Assembly (NCBI RefSeq): GCF_020532645.1
Contig: NZ_JAJAUZ010000024.1
Location: 1-64,000, forward strand
Source of the DNA: Streptomyces bambusae
Lineage (GTDB): Bacteria; Actinomycetota; Actinomycetes; Streptomycetales; Streptomycetaceae
DNA length: 64,000 bases
Reading direction: 5' to 3'
Shown one piece after another: positions 32,493-41,637 of this stretch. The notes below the pieces were generated by a model. It was not told the DNA's origin. It ran no database searches and saw only the letters and a program-made list of their open reading frames with translations. Every line of letters begins with the position of its first letter. Position 1 is the first letter of the stretch. A program made the position numbers and the translations under genes.

Positions 32493-33773
32493 TCACTCCG
32501 AGGCGGACCGGCGCGCCGTGAACAGGGCGAGGCCCGCCATCGGCACCAGCAGCGCCGCGCCGATCGCGTTCAGCCAGCCGTAGCCGGCCTGGGCCACGAC
32601 CAGGCCGGCCGCGGTGCCGCCGACCCCGGCCGCCGTGTTCATCGTCAGATCGGACAGGCCCTGCACGCCGGCCCGGGCGGCCTGCGGTACGGAGTCCGTC
32701 AGCAGGGCCGAGCCCGACACCATGCCGGCCGACCAGCCCAGGCCCAGCAGGAACAGGCCCGCCGTGGTCTGCCCGTGCCGCGGCCCGGCGGTCCCGGCGA
32801 GCAGCGCGGCCAGCGAGAACAGTCCCGCCGACAGCCCGATCACGGACAGCCGGCCGAGCCGGTCGGCGAGCCAGCCCATCACCGGCGAGAAGGCGAACAT
32901 GCCGGCGATGTGGATGGAGATCACCAGGCCGATCAGCTCCAGCCCGGCGCCGTGGTGGCCGAGGTCCAGCGGGGTCATCACCATGATCGACACCATCGTG
33001 GTGTGCGAGACCGCGATGGTCACCAGCGCGAGCCGGGCCCGCGGGGACGCCTTCACGGCGGCGAAGGCCGCCTTCAGCGAACGGGCCGCCGCCGTCTGCC
33101 CGGCAGGACCGGCCAGGGCGCGGGCGGTCAGCAGCGGATCCGGCCGCAGCAGCACCCCCACCACCACGGCGGCCAGCACGAAGATCCCGGCGGCCCACAC
33201 GAAGGGGCCCGCCGTCCCGGGTATGGAGGTGCCGTCGAAGCTGCGGCTGGCAGGGGCCGACAGGTTCGGGCCGAGCACCGCGCCGAGCGTGCTCGCCCAC
33301 ACCACCGTGGAGATAGCCCGCGCCCGGTGGTCGGGCTCCGCCAGGTCGGCCGCCGCAAACCTGGCCTGCAGGTTCGCCGAGGAGGCGGCACCGAACAGCG
33401 CCATGCCGAGCAGCAGCAGCGGGAAGCTCTCCGCCATCGCCGCGACGACCACCAGGACGCCGCCCAGCGCGCCCGTCAGGTACCCCAGCACCAGGCCCGG
33501 CCGCCGGCCGCGCGCGGTCATCAGCGCCGCCAGCGGCAGCGAGACCAGTGCGGTGCCCGCCACCGCGGCGCTCGACGCCAGTCCCGACAGCTCCTCGGTG
33601 CCGCTGATCTCGGTGGCGAGCACCGGGGCCAGCGCGATGCTGATGGGCACCCCCAGACCGCTGACGATCTGGCTGGCCATGAGCACCCGGGAGATGCGCC
33701 GCTGCAGGGCGGGCAGCGCCTCGGCGGACACCGCGGGCCCGGGCTGCGTACTGGGAGAAGAGTCGGTAGTCAC
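32493..33773 (-). CDS. MFS transporter
   Basis: 426 aa with about 12 transmembrane segments. Typical MFS loop motifs are LMTARGRRPGLVLGYLTGAL between helices 2 and 3 and MGWLADRLGRLSVIGLSAGL between helices 8 and 9. The protein has no large soluble domain. It is of the drug/unknown-substrate exporter type. GTG 33773 gives VTTDSSPSTQPGP as the N-terminus; longer readings run into the ogt gene. It follows ogt by 95 bp on the same strand. The substrate is not predictable. Confidence 0.88.
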   Translation of the reverse strand: MTTDSSPSTQPGPAVSAEALPALQRRISRVLMASQIVSGLGVPISIALAPVLATEISGTEELSGLASSAAVAGTALVSLPLAALMTARGRRPGLVLGYLTGALGGVLVVVAAMAESFPLLLLGMALFGAASSANLQARFAAADLAEPDHRARAISTVVWASTLGAVLGPNLSAPASRSFDGTSIPGTAGPFVWAAGIFVLAAVVVGVLLRPDPLLTARALAGPAGQTAAARSLKAAFAAVKASPRARLALVTIAVSHTTMVSIMVMTPLDLGHHGAGLELIGLVISIHIAGMFAFSPVMGWLADRLGRLSVIGLSAGLFSLAALLAGTAGPRHGQTTAGLFLLGLGWSAGMVSGSALLTDSVPQAARAGVQGLSDLTMNTAAGVGGTAAGLVVAQAGYGWLNAIGAALLVPMAGLALFTARRSASE

Positions 33774-33868
33774 GGCCGCAGTGTCGCACTCGTGTCCGAC
33801 CGGGGCGCGACGGCGGAACCCCGGCCGACCACGCCTTCCGCGCCCGGAACCGGCCGCGGCCGCCGCCC

Positions 33869-34414
33869 TCAGAACAGCGGCTGCGGGAGGACGCCCTCCA
33901 GCGCCAGCAGGATCCGCTTGGCCTCCGCCCCGCCGCCGAAGCCGCCCAGCCCGCCGTCGCTCTCCACCACCCGGTGGCAGGGCACGACCACCGGCAGCGG
34001 ATTGGAGCCCATCGCCGCCCCCACGGCCTGGGCCCCGCCCGGCCGGCCGGCCCGCGCGGCCAGCTCCCCGTACCCGATGACCGTCCCGTACGGCACTCCG
34101 GCTGCGAGTTCCCGCAGGCACAGGCGGTTGAAGCCGGCGCTCAGCCGCCAGTCCAGGGGGATCCGGAAGTCCCGCAGCCGGCCGTCGAAGTACGCCGCGA
34201 GCTGGCGTATCGGCTCGGCCAGCAGGACCTCCCGGCCGGCCGGCGGCCGGACCGCCGGCGTGCCCAGCCGTGACTCCAGCGCCTCGGCCATCCGCTCCCT
34301 GCCGTGGAACTCGACCCGGACCAGGCCCGTGCCGGTGGCGGCGAGGAACAGCGGACCGACGGCGCTGTCGACCAGGGTCCATTCGAGCTGCTGCGCGTCG
34401 CTGTTCTCGTTCAC
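33869..34414 (-). CDS. ogt: Methylated-DNA--[protein]-cysteine S-methyltransferase
   Basis: 181 aa. A suicide enzyme that removes O6-alkyl groups from guanine in DNA by transfer to its own Cys. The active site PVVVPCHRVV places the acceptor at Cys146. The helix-turn-helix DNA-binding part is seen in AAGVPYGTVIGYGELAARAG and GGAQAVGAAMGSNPLP. Length and lack of an AdaA domain fit Ogt. The start is GTG 34414 with TACCGT 6 nt upstream. The gene lies 49 bp after the GDPD gene on the same strand. No ada regulator is nearby. Confidence 0.95.
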   Translation of the reverse strand: MNENSDAQQLEWTLVDSAVGPLFLAATGTGLVRVEFHGRERMAEALESRLGTPAVRPPAGREVLLAEPIRQLAAYFDGRLRDFRIPLDWRLSAGFNRLCLRELAAGVPYGTVIGYGELAARAGRPGGAQAVGAAMGSNPLPVVVPCHRVVESDGGLGGFGGGAEAKRILLALEGVLPQPLF

Positions 34415-34420
34415 GCCACC

Positions 34421-34426
34421 ACGGTA
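34421..34426 (-). promoter_or_regulatory. -10 hexamer TACCGT upstream of ogt
   Basis: On the minus strand TACCGT ends 6 nt before the GTG start of ogt, predicting a leaderless transcript separate from the upstream GDPD gene. Confidence 0.45.
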
Positions 34427-34463
34427 CGGCCGGCCGCCGACAGCGCCCCCGGACCCTGTGGAC

Positions 34464-35465
34464 TCAGAAGCCGCCCACCGCGTCCCGGACCACGTCCGGC
34501 GTGTTCGAGATGATCCCGTCGACGCCCTGGTCCCGGACCCGGCGCGCGAGGTCCGCGTTGTTGACCGTCCACGTGTTCACGTCCAGCCGCTTCCCGTGCG
34601 GCCCCCGCAGGGCGTGCACCGCGTCCACCCACTCCTTCGAGAGCGTGTTGTACGCCGGGTTGATCCGGTCGGTGAAGGCCGCGTAGTCGCGCAGCTGCGA
34701 GACCGGCGGAGTGCCCAGGAAACCGGTGGTCAGGTCGGGCCGCTCTCGGTGCACGGTGCGGATCGAGTCGGCACTGAAGCTCTGCACCACCAGACGGTGC
34801 GTCACGTGGTGCTCGTCCAGCCAGCCCGCCCGGTCCAGCACCCGCAGCAGGTCCTCCTCGATCCCCGGGTACAGCTCCGGCTTCTTGATCTCCAGGAGCA
34901 GCCGCTGCTGGTTGAAGCCGATCCGCCGCAGGTACTGGTCCAGCGTCGGCACCCGGGCCCCCCGGTACGCCGCGCCGAACCAGCTGCCCGCGTCCAGCCG
35001 GGCGATCTCCGCCGCCGTGAAGTCCCCGACCCGCCACGGGGACCGGCCCGGGAAGACGGTCTCGACGTCGGTCGTGCGGGCCAGGGTGTCGTCGTGGATG
35101 ACCACCAGCTCTCCGTCGCGGGTGCGCTGGACGTCGTTCTCGACCCAGTCGATGCCCAGGCGCTCGGCGTAGTCGACGGCCTCCAGGGTGTTCTCCGGGG
35201 CGTACGCCGAAGCCCCCCGGTGAGCGACCGCGACCGGCGCGCCCAGCCGGAACGGGTCCCGGCCGCGGGCGGCCCGCCCGCGGGGCCCGCCGGGCCCGGC
35301 CGCATCCGGCGCGGGGGCTCCGGACAGCACGCCCGGCACCGTGGTGGCGGCCGCGGCCGCCACCACGGACGAGGCGGAGGCGGGGCCGTCGGAGGCGCCC
35401 TGCGGCACGGCGAAGGTGAGGCCCAGCAGCGCGGCGGCGGCCGCCGCGAAGGATCGTACGAACAT
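34464..35465 (-). CDS. Secreted glycerophosphodiester phosphodiesterase
   Basis: 333 aa. Signal peptide about residues 1-25 (FAAAAAALLGLTFAVPQGAS), then an Ala/Pro-rich linker and a GDPD TIM barrel. It would hydrolyse deacylated phospholipids (glycerophosphodiesters) to glycerol 3-phosphate and an alcohol outside the cell. The catalytic pair is His82 (AHRGASAYAPENT) and His124 (VIHDDTLART); metal ligands are Glu109 and Asp111 (VENDVQ). ATG 35465 has GAGGAG upstream and is preferred to an upstream start. In Streptomyces such enzymes are often phosphate-starvation controlled; I did not find a convincing PHO box. Confidence 0.93.
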   Translation of the reverse strand: MFVRSFAAAAAALLGLTFAVPQGASDGPASASSVVAAAAATTVPGVLSGAPAPDAAGPGGPRGRAARGRDPFRLGAPVAVAHRGASAYAPENTLEAVDYAERLGIDWVENDVQRTRDGELVVIHDDTLARTTDVETVFPGRSPWRVGDFTAAEIARLDAGSWFGAAYRGARVPTLDQYLRRIGFNQQRLLLEIKKPELYPGIEEDLLRVLDRAGWLDEHHVTHRLVVQSFSADSIRTVHRERPDLTTGFLGTPPVSQLRDYAAFTDRINPAYNTLSKEWVDAVHALRGPHGKRLDVNTWTVNNADLARRVRDQGVDGIISNTPDVVRDAVGGF

Positions 35466-35744
35466 GGCGTTCTCCTCGGTGTCGGCTGCCGGACGACCGG
35501 CGGGCGACGCGGTGGTGACCACGGGTCAGCGTGACAGCGCACCTGCAACGGGGGACGGGCCGCGGGTGGCCACGGGATGAACGAATCCGTCCGGAACGTC
35601 GCGGTGGCGGAAATCAGGCGGGGCCAATCTGGGCGGAGGCGGTGCGCGGGTGCACCCACTCGGCCTAATCTCGCCATCAATCGGGCCCGTACCAGCGAAA
35701 GTTGGACCGGCAAGCGGCCTGACGCGGCGGAAGGGCGGGCAAGG

Positions 35745-36614
35745 ATGCACGGCACGGACGCGGTGTCCGGCGGCTACGGGGTGATCAACGGCTTCAGTTA
35801 TGGCCTGATCACGCCCCTCGCCGCATATCTGATGGCCTGTCTGGGCGGCGCGCTCGGACTGCGGTGCACTACCCGGTCCCTCCTCGTCGAGCGCTCCTGG
35901 CGGCCCGGCTGGCTCGCCCTCGGGGCGACCGCCATCGGATCCGGAATCTGGACAATGCACTTCATTGCGATGATGGGCTTTTCCGTCGCGGGGTCGCCAC
36001 TGAACTACGACAAACGGATCACCTTCGCGAGCCTCGGCGTCGCGATCGTGATGGTGGGAATCGGGATCTTCATCGTCGGGTACCGCGGCAGCACCCCGAT
36101 GTCCCTCGTGACCGGAGGCACCATCACCGGTCTCGGCGTGGCCTCCATGCACTACCTCGGCATGGCCGGCATGCGGCTGCACGGACGCATCGAGTACGAC
36201 ACGAAGATCGTCGCGCTGTCCGTCGTCGTGGCCGTCGTCGCCGCCACCGCCGCGCTCTGGGCCGCCGTCAGCATCCGCGGCTTCCTGCCCGCCGTCGGCG
36301 CCAGCCTCGTGATGGGCCTGGCCGTCACCGGCATGCACTACACCGCGATGGCCGCCGTCCGGGTCCGCATGGTCGGCGGCCTCGGCCGGCTCGGCGGCGA
36401 CGAGCCGACCACCCTGCTGGCACCCCTGCTGGTCGGACCGGTGGTCTTCCTGGTGCTGGCCGGGGTGGTGGTGATGTTCGACCCGCTGCTCGTCATGGGC
36501 AACCAGGACTGGCAGAAGCCCGGCGAGGTCCGCCGGCCCGTCCCCGCCCCGCCGCGGCCGGTCTGGCCCGCGCGACCGCCCTGGGAGGAGGCTTCCTACC
36601 AGCGGGAACGCTGA
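35745..36614 (+). CDS. MHYT-domain integral membrane sensor
   Basis: 289 aa with seven predicted transmembrane helices. Three copies of the MHYT signature are visible: WTMHFIAMMGF, VASMHYLGMAG and TGMHYTAMAAV. The Met/His residues are proposed to bind copper and sense gases such as O2, CO or NO. Unlike many proteobacterial members there is no GGDEF, EAL or kinase domain, only a short Pro/Trp-rich cytoplasmic tail. The signal must therefore pass by another partner. ATG 35745 follows AAGGGCGGG. It ends 51 bp before uvrB. Confidence 0.9.
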   Translation: MHGTDAVSGGYGVINGFSYGLITPLAAYLMACLGGALGLRCTTRSLLVERSWRPGWLALGATAIGSGIWTMHFIAMMGFSVAGSPLNYDKRITFASLGVAIVMVGIGIFIVGYRGSTPMSLVTGGTITGLGVASMHYLGMAGMRLHGRIEYDTKIVALSVVVAVVAATAALWAAVSIRGFLPAVGASLVMGLAVTGMHYTAMAAVRVRMVGGLGRLGGDEPTTLLAPLLVGPVVFLVLAGVVVMFDPLLVMGNQDWQKPGEVRRPVPAPPRPVWPARPPWEEASYQRER

Positions 36615-36653
36615 TCCGATGGGCAACGCGGCAAGACTGTCGGTGCAGCGTCG

Positions 36654-36659
36654 TACGGT
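36654..36659 (+). promoter_or_regulatory. -10 hexamer TACGGT upstream of uvrB
   Basis: TACGGT ends 6 nt before the uvrB ATG. There is no room for a leader, although GGAG (36660-36663) also lies here and could serve read-through mRNA from the MHYT gene. Confidence 0.45.
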
Positions 36660-36665
36660 GGAGCC

Positions 36666-38807
36666 ATGCGGCCCGTATCGAAGATCGAACAGCTCCGCCG
36701 GAGCAGTGGTGCCCCTTTCGAGGTGGTCAGTCCCTACCAGCCCAGCGGCGACCAGCCCGCGGCCATCGCCGAGCTGGAGCGGCGCATCCGCGCGGGGGAG
36801 AAGGACGTCGTCCTGCTCGGCGCCACCGGCACCGGCAAATCGGCGACCACCGCGTGGATGATCGAGCGGCTCCAGCGCCCGACCCTGGTCATGGCACCGA
36901 ACAAGACCCTGGCGGCCCAGCTGGCGAACGAGTTCCGCGAGCTGCTGCCGAACAACGCGGTCGAATACTTCGTCTCGTACTACGACTACTACCAGCCCGA
37001 GGCGTACGTCCCGCAGTCGGACACCTACATCGAGAAGGACTCCTCCATCAACGAGGAGGTGGAGCGGCTGCGGCACTCGGCGACGAACTCGCTCCTGACC
37101 CGCCGCGACGTGATCGTCGTCGCCTCCGTCTCCTGCATCTACGGCCTCGGCACCCCGCAGGAGTACGTGGACCGCATGGTCCCGCTGAAGGTCGGCGAGG
37201 AGATCGACCGGGACGCCCTGCTGCGCCGCTTCGTCGACATCCAGTACACCCGCAACGACATGGCGTTCACCCGCGGCACCTTCCGGGTCCGCGGCGACAC
37301 CGTCGAGATCTTCCCGGTGTACGAGGAGCTGGCCGTCCGCATCGAGATGTTCGGCGACGAGATCGAGGCCCTGTCCACGCTGCACCCGCTGACCGGAGAG
37401 GTCATCAGCGAGGACCGCGAGCTGTACGTGTTCCCCGCCAGCCACTACATCGCCGGCCCCGAGCGCATGCAGAAGGCCATCGCCGGGATCGAGGCCGAGC
37501 TCGCCGGGCGCCTCGCCGAACTGGAGAAGCAGGGCAAGCTCCTGGAGGCGCAGCGCCTGCGCATGCGCACCACGTACGACCTGGAGATGATGCAGCAGAT
37601 CGGCTCCTGTTCCGGCATCGAGAACTACTCGCTGCACATGGACGGCCGCGAGCGCGGATCCGCGCCCAACACGCTCATCGACTACTTCCCCGAAGACTTT
37701 CTGCTCGTCATCGACGAATCCCATGTCACCGTCCCCCAGATCGGTGCCATGTACGAGGGCGACGCCTCCCGCAAGCGGACCCTCGTCGACCATGGGTTCC
37801 GGCTGCCGTCCGCCCTCGACAACCGGCCCCTGAAGTGGGAGGAGTTCCAGGAGCGGATCGGCCAGACCGTCTACCTGTCCGCCACCCCCGGCGCGTACGA
37901 GCTGGCCCGCGGCGACGGGTTCGTCGAGCAGATCATCCGCCCGACCGGCCTGGTCGACCCGGAGGTCGTGGTCAAGCCCACCGAGGGCCAGATCGACGAC
38001 CTGGTCCACGAGATCCGCACCCGCACCGAGAAGGACGAGCGGGTCCTCGTCACCACCCTCACCAAGAAGATGGCCGAGGACCTCACCGACTACTTCCTCG
38101 AACTCGGCATCCAGGTCCGCTACCTGCACAGCGACGTGGACACGCTGCGCCGCATCGAGCTGCTGCGCGAGCTGCGCGCCGGCGAGTACGACGTCCTGGT
38201 CGGCATCAACCTGCTCCGCGAGGGCCTCGACCTGCCCGAGGTGTCGCTCGTCGCGATCCTCGACGCCGACAAGGAGGGCTTCCTGCGCTCCGGGACCTCG
38301 CTGATCCAGACCATCGGCCGGGCCGCGCGCAACGTGTCCGGGCAGGTCCACATGTACGCGGACAAGATGACGCCGGCGATGGTGAAGGCCATCGACGAGA
38401 CCAACCGGCGCCGCGAGAAGCAGATCGCGTACAACACCGAGCACGGCATCGACCCGCAGCCGCTGCGCAAGAAGATCAACGACATCGTCGCGACGATCGC
38501 CCGCGAGGAGGTCGACACCGAGGAGCTGCTCGGCACCGGCTACCGGCAGGCCCGGGAGGGCAAGGGCGCCAAGGCGCCGGTGCCCGCGCTCGGCGGCAAG
38601 GCGCCGGGCAAGGGCGGCAAGGCGGGCGCGGCCGCGGTGCCCACCGACCGGCCCGCGGCCGAACTGGCGCAGCTGATCGAGGAGATGACCGAGCGGATGC
38701 GGGCCGCGGCGGCGGACCTCCAGTTCGAGGTCGCCGCCCGGATCCGGGACGAGGTCGGCGAGCTGAAGAAGGAACTGCGGCAGATGAAGGAGGCCGGCCT
38801 CGCCTGA
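36666..38807 (+). CDS. uvrB: UvrABC excinuclease subunit B
   Basis: 713 aa. Damage verification helicase-like subunit of nucleotide excision repair. Walker A GATGTGKS at residues 52-59; the beta-hairpin that inserts into the damaged helix is in VSYYDYYQPEAYVPQSDTYI; then DESHVTVPQIGAMYEGDASR and the motif V/VI block GINLLREGLDLPEVSLVAIL with QTIGRAARN. The C-terminal UVR domain (about 672-707, LIEEMTERMRAAAADLQFEV) binds UvrC. A Gly/Ala/Lys-rich linker (about 630-655) precedes it. It acts with uvrA, uvrC and polA, all in this window. Confidence 0.98.
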   Translation: MRPVSKIEQLRRSSGAPFEVVSPYQPSGDQPAAIAELERRIRAGEKDVVLLGATGTGKSATTAWMIERLQRPTLVMAPNKTLAAQLANEFRELLPNNAVEYFVSYYDYYQPEAYVPQSDTYIEKDSSINEEVERLRHSATNSLLTRRDVIVVASVSCIYGLGTPQEYVDRMVPLKVGEEIDRDALLRRFVDIQYTRNDMAFTRGTFRVRGDTVEIFPVYEELAVRIEMFGDEIEALSTLHPLTGEVISEDRELYVFPASHYIAGPERMQKAIAGIEAELAGRLAELEKQGKLLEAQRLRMRTTYDLEMMQQIGSCSGIENYSLHMDGRERGSAPNTLIDYFPEDFLLVIDESHVTVPQIGAMYEGDASRKRTLVDHGFRLPSALDNRPLKWEEFQERIGQTVYLSATPGAYELARGDGFVEQIIRPTGLVDPEVVVKPTEGQIDDLVHEIRTRTEKDERVLVTTLTKKMAEDLTDYFLELGIQVRYLHSDVDTLRRIELLRELRAGEYDVLVGINLLREGLDLPEVSLVAILDADKEGFLRSGTSLIQTIGRAARNVSGQVHMYADKMTPAMVKAIDETNRRREKQIAYNTEHGIDPQPLRKKINDIVATIAREEVDTEELLGTGYRQAREGKGAKAPVPALGGKAPGKGGKAGAAAVPTDRPAAELAQLIEEMTERMRAAAADLQFEVAARIRDEVGELKKELRQMKEAGLA

Positions 38808-38842
38808 GGCGCGCAGCCGCAGCGGCCGGCCGGGTTTCGGCG

Positions 38843-38864
38843 CTGTGTCTCAGGAGAGACACAG
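38843..38864 (+). terminator. Hairpin after uvrB
   Basis: CTGTGTCTC (38843-38851), loop AGGA, GAGACACAG (38856-38864): a perfect 9-bp stem. Its moderate G+C content makes it stand out. Most likely the uvrB terminator; as a perfect inverted repeat 137 bp before terD it could also be an operator. Confidence 0.55.
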
Positions 38865-39000
38865 AATCGGGCGGGCCGAGCCGCTCGGCGGGCGGCCGTG
38901 CATAGGGTTGGCCGGCAGGGCAGGACCCGCGGTACGGGGTCCGCGGCGCAGGCCGCGGGCGGCCGCCGCGGGCGGGAACACATCAGAGAGGGGACAGCGC

Positions 39001-39579
39001 GTGACGGTCAACATGACCAAGGGTCAGGCCATCAGCCTGGCGAAGGCCGACGGGGGAACCCTGACCGCGGTGCGGATGGGCCTCGGCTGGCAGGCGGCCA
39101 AGCGCCGCGGCCTGTTCGGGTCGCGCACCCGGGAGATCGACCTCGACGCCTCGGCCGTGCTGTTCGCCGACCGGCAGCCCGTGGACGTCGTGTTCTTCCG
39201 CCACCTGATCAGCGAGGACGGATCGGTCCGGCACACCGGCGACAACCTGGTCGGCGGCGTCGGCCAGGGCGGGGACGACGAGGCGATCCTCGTCGACCTC
39301 CAGCGGGTTCCGGTCCACGTTGACCAGATCGTGTTCACCGTGAACTCCTTCACCGGGCAGACCTTCCAGGAGGTCGAGAACGCCTTCTGCCGGATCGTCG
39401 ACGAGACGAACGGCCAGGAGCTGGCCCGCTACACGCTCAACGGCGGCGGCCAGTACACGGCGCAGATCATGGCGAAGGTCCACCGGGCGGGCGGCGGCTG
39501 GAAGATGACGGCCCTGGGCGACGCGGCCAACGGCCGCACCTTCCAGGACCTCCTCCCGGCGATCGTCCCGCACCTGTAG
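39001..39579 (+). CDS. TerD-family protein
   Basis: 192 aa, a complete TerD domain, related to stress proteins GspA/CABP1 and the tellurite-resistance Ter set. Features: MTKGQAISLAKADGGTLTAV, then MGLGWQAAKRRG and the calcium-binding loop region LDASAVLFADRQPVDVVFF, SVRHTGDNLVGGVGQGGDDE and VVNSF-like VFTVNSFTGQTFQEVENAFC. TerD proteins bind Ca2+ through acidic residues in these loops. GTG 39001 has GAGAGGGG upstream. It is followed 49 bp later by a TerD-like hybrid gene and then terC, suggesting a small Ter cluster. Role: metal or oxidant stress response, inferred from the family. Confidence 0.92.
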   Translation: MTVNMTKGQAISLAKADGGTLTAVRMGLGWQAAKRRGLFGSRTREIDLDASAVLFADRQPVDVVFFRHLISEDGSVRHTGDNLVGGVGQGGDDEAILVDLQRVPVHVDQIVFTVNSFTGQTFQEVENAFCRIVDETNGQELARYTLNGGGQYTAQIMAKVHRAGGGWKMTALGDAANGRTFQDLLPAIVPHL

Positions 39580-39628
39580 GCGAGCGGCGCACGGCGGCGG
39601 GAACCAACGGGAACGACGGGGGCAGGCG

Positions 39629-41548
39629 ATGACGGCCGAGCTGGTGCGGGGACAGAACCACCCGCTGCCGCACACGCAGGTGGAGATCCGGATCTCGGCG
39701 GGCACCCCGGTGCTCGCCGGCGTCCTCCTGGGCGACGAGGCGGGCCGGATGCTGCCCGGCGCCGATGCCGCCGCACATCCCGGCCGGCCGCGGATCCCGG
39801 GCGCCGTGTGCCCGGTGGCCGCGGCCGCCGGGCAGCGGATCGAGGTCGACCTCGCCGCCGTGCCCGACGCCGCCCACCGGGTCGGGGTCCTGCTCGCCCT
39901 GCCGCCGGGCGGGCCCGCCCGGTTCGGGACCGTGGCGGCGCCGCACCTCGCCGTCCTGGACGCCGGCGGCACCGAGGCCGTGGGCTTCACCCTCACCGGA
40001 CTCGACACCGAATCCGCCGTCATCGCCGTCGAGCTGTACCGGCGGCAGGGCGCGTGGAAGGTGCGCGCCGTCGGCCAGGGGTACGCGGACGGCCTCGCGG
40101 GCCTGTTCGCGGACCACGGGCTCGACCCCGTCGCGGCCGCCGCGCTCGCCGCCTCGGCCGTGCCCGCCGCCGCCGAAGCGCCGCCGCAGGCCGTGCGCAC
40201 CCTCGGCGGGACCACGGCCGGCCCCCAGGGCCCGGCTGCCGCCACGGAGCCGGACCGCGGCCGGGAGGCGCCCGGCCCGGTGCCCGTCTCCGGCGTCCCG
40301 TACCCCGGCACGCCCGGCCCGGCCCCCGCCGAGCCGCCGGCCGCCGTCAGCTACGAACACCCCCGCCGGGCCCGTACGCAGCCCCCGGCGCCCGCCCCGC
40401 AGCCCGCCCCCGCCCGGCCCGGGGAGCAGCCGCGGCCCGTGGCCGGCGACGCCAACGGCTGGACGATGGAGGAGCGCCTCCACAACCAGGTCTGGGGCAT
40501 GTTCGAGGACCTGGCCCGGGTGGTCGCCGCGTACCGCAGTGCGGTGGCCTTCGCGGAGGACCGTATGGACCGCGAGCTGGACCAGGCGCTCGCCGACCCG
40601 CGCGACCGGCTCGGCGGCGGCTCCGGCGCCGCCCGCGAGGCCGCGCAGGCCCGCCACGACGACCTCGTGCTCCAGGCCCGGGCGGTGCTCGACCGGGACC
40701 TCGCACAGCTGACCGCCGAAGCCGAGGTGGTCGAACCCGCGCTGCCGGCCGCCTTCGCCGGCTGGGACCACCCGCTGTGGCAGGACCACCGGCTGCCCTC
40801 CGAGCCCCCGATGTCCCTGCGCCTGGGCGACCTGCACCTGCCGGAACGCCCGGACCTGCGCATCCCCATGCTGGTCCGGCTGCCGCTGGAGCGCGGGCTG
40901 TGGATCGACAGCGGCCGTACCGGCTCGGAGGCTGCGATGGCCATGGACACCGACCGGCTGCGGCGGCTCGCCCTCGACACCGCCGTCGCGCACGCGGCCC
41001 GGCTGCTCGCCGTCCATCCGGCGGGCGGGTTCCGGGTGCACGCCGTCGACGCGGCCGGTGCGGGCGCGGCGGCCCTGGAGCCGCTGCGCAGGGCCGGACT
41101 GCTGGCCGGACCCCCGGCCACCGGGGCGGCCGGGGTCTCGGAGCTGCTGGCCCGGCTCACCGAGCGGGTGGACCTGGTGCAGATGGCCCTCGGCAGCGGC
41201 GCGGCCGAGTCGCTGCCGCCGCACGTGGACACCGCGCCTCAGCTGCTGATCGTCCACGACTTCCCGCACGGCTTCGACGACCGGGCCGTGACCCGGCTGC
41301 GGTACCTCGCCGACGAGGGGCCGGCCGTCGGCGTCCACCTGCTGATGGTCGCCGACCGCGACGAGGCCTCGGCGTACGGGCCGCTGCTGGATCCGCTGTG
41401 GAAGTCGCTGCTGCGGCTCTCGCCGGTGCCCGACGACCACCTCGCCGATCCCTGGGTCGGGCACGCCTGGACCTTCGAGCCGAGCCTGCCGCCGGCGGGG
41501 AGCGCCGTACTGGAGCAGGTGCTCGCCCGGATCGCCGAGGAGCGATGA
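39629..41548 (+). CDS. TerD-like / FtsK-like hybrid protein
   Basis: 639 aa. The N-terminal domain (about 1-170) is TerD-like: VEIRISAGTPVLAGVLLGDE, TEAVGFTLTGLDTESAVIAV, VELYRRQGAWKVRAVGQGYA. A Pro/Ala-rich linker (about 175-280) leads to a helical, charged middle segment (WTMEERLHNQVWGMFEDLAR). The C-terminal part (about 400-639) resembles FtsK/EccC-type ATPase flanks: MLVRLPLERGLWIDSGRTGS and PQLLIVHDFPHGFDDRAVTR. I see no Walker A, so it may be a structural remnant or a partner-binding domain. ATG 39629 is the start. The role is unknown; adjacency to terD and terC points to Ter-type stress functions. Confidence 0.85.
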   Translation: MTAELVRGQNHPLPHTQVEIRISAGTPVLAGVLLGDEAGRMLPGADAAAHPGRPRIPGAVCPVAAAAGQRIEVDLAAVPDAAHRVGVLLALPPGGPARFGTVAAPHLAVLDAGGTEAVGFTLTGLDTESAVIAVELYRRQGAWKVRAVGQGYADGLAGLFADHGLDPVAAAALAASAVPAAAEAPPQAVRTLGGTTAGPQGPAAATEPDRGREAPGPVPVSGVPYPGTPGPAPAEPPAAVSYEHPRRARTQPPAPAPQPAPARPGEQPRPVAGDANGWTMEERLHNQVWGMFEDLARVVAAYRSAVAFAEDRMDRELDQALADPRDRLGGGSGAAREAAQARHDDLVLQARAVLDRDLAQLTAEAEVVEPALPAAFAGWDHPLWQDHRLPSEPPMSLRLGDLHLPERPDLRIPMLVRLPLERGLWIDSGRTGSEAAMAMDTDRLRRLALDTAVAHAARLLAVHPAGGFRVHAVDAAGAGAAALEPLRRAGLLAGPPATGAAGVSELLARLTERVDLVQMALGSGAAESLPPHVDTAPQLLIVHDFPHGFDDRAVTRLRYLADEGPAVGVHLLMVADRDEASAYGPLLDPLWKSLLRLSPVPDDHLADPWVGHAWTFEPSLPPAGSAVLEQVLARIAEER

Positions 41549-41637
41549 CCGTCCACTGACCCGACACTGACTCCCCGCTGACCTTTCTTTGGGTATCCCT
41601 TTACCTTTTCCCTGGGGTGCCGGTACTCTTATGTGCG

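Noticed and set aside
36615..36665. tRNA or small RNA between the MHYT gene and uvrB
   Set aside because: Only 51 bp with no cloverleaf or stable stem; contents are explained by the uvrB -10. No tRNA was recognised anywhere in the window.
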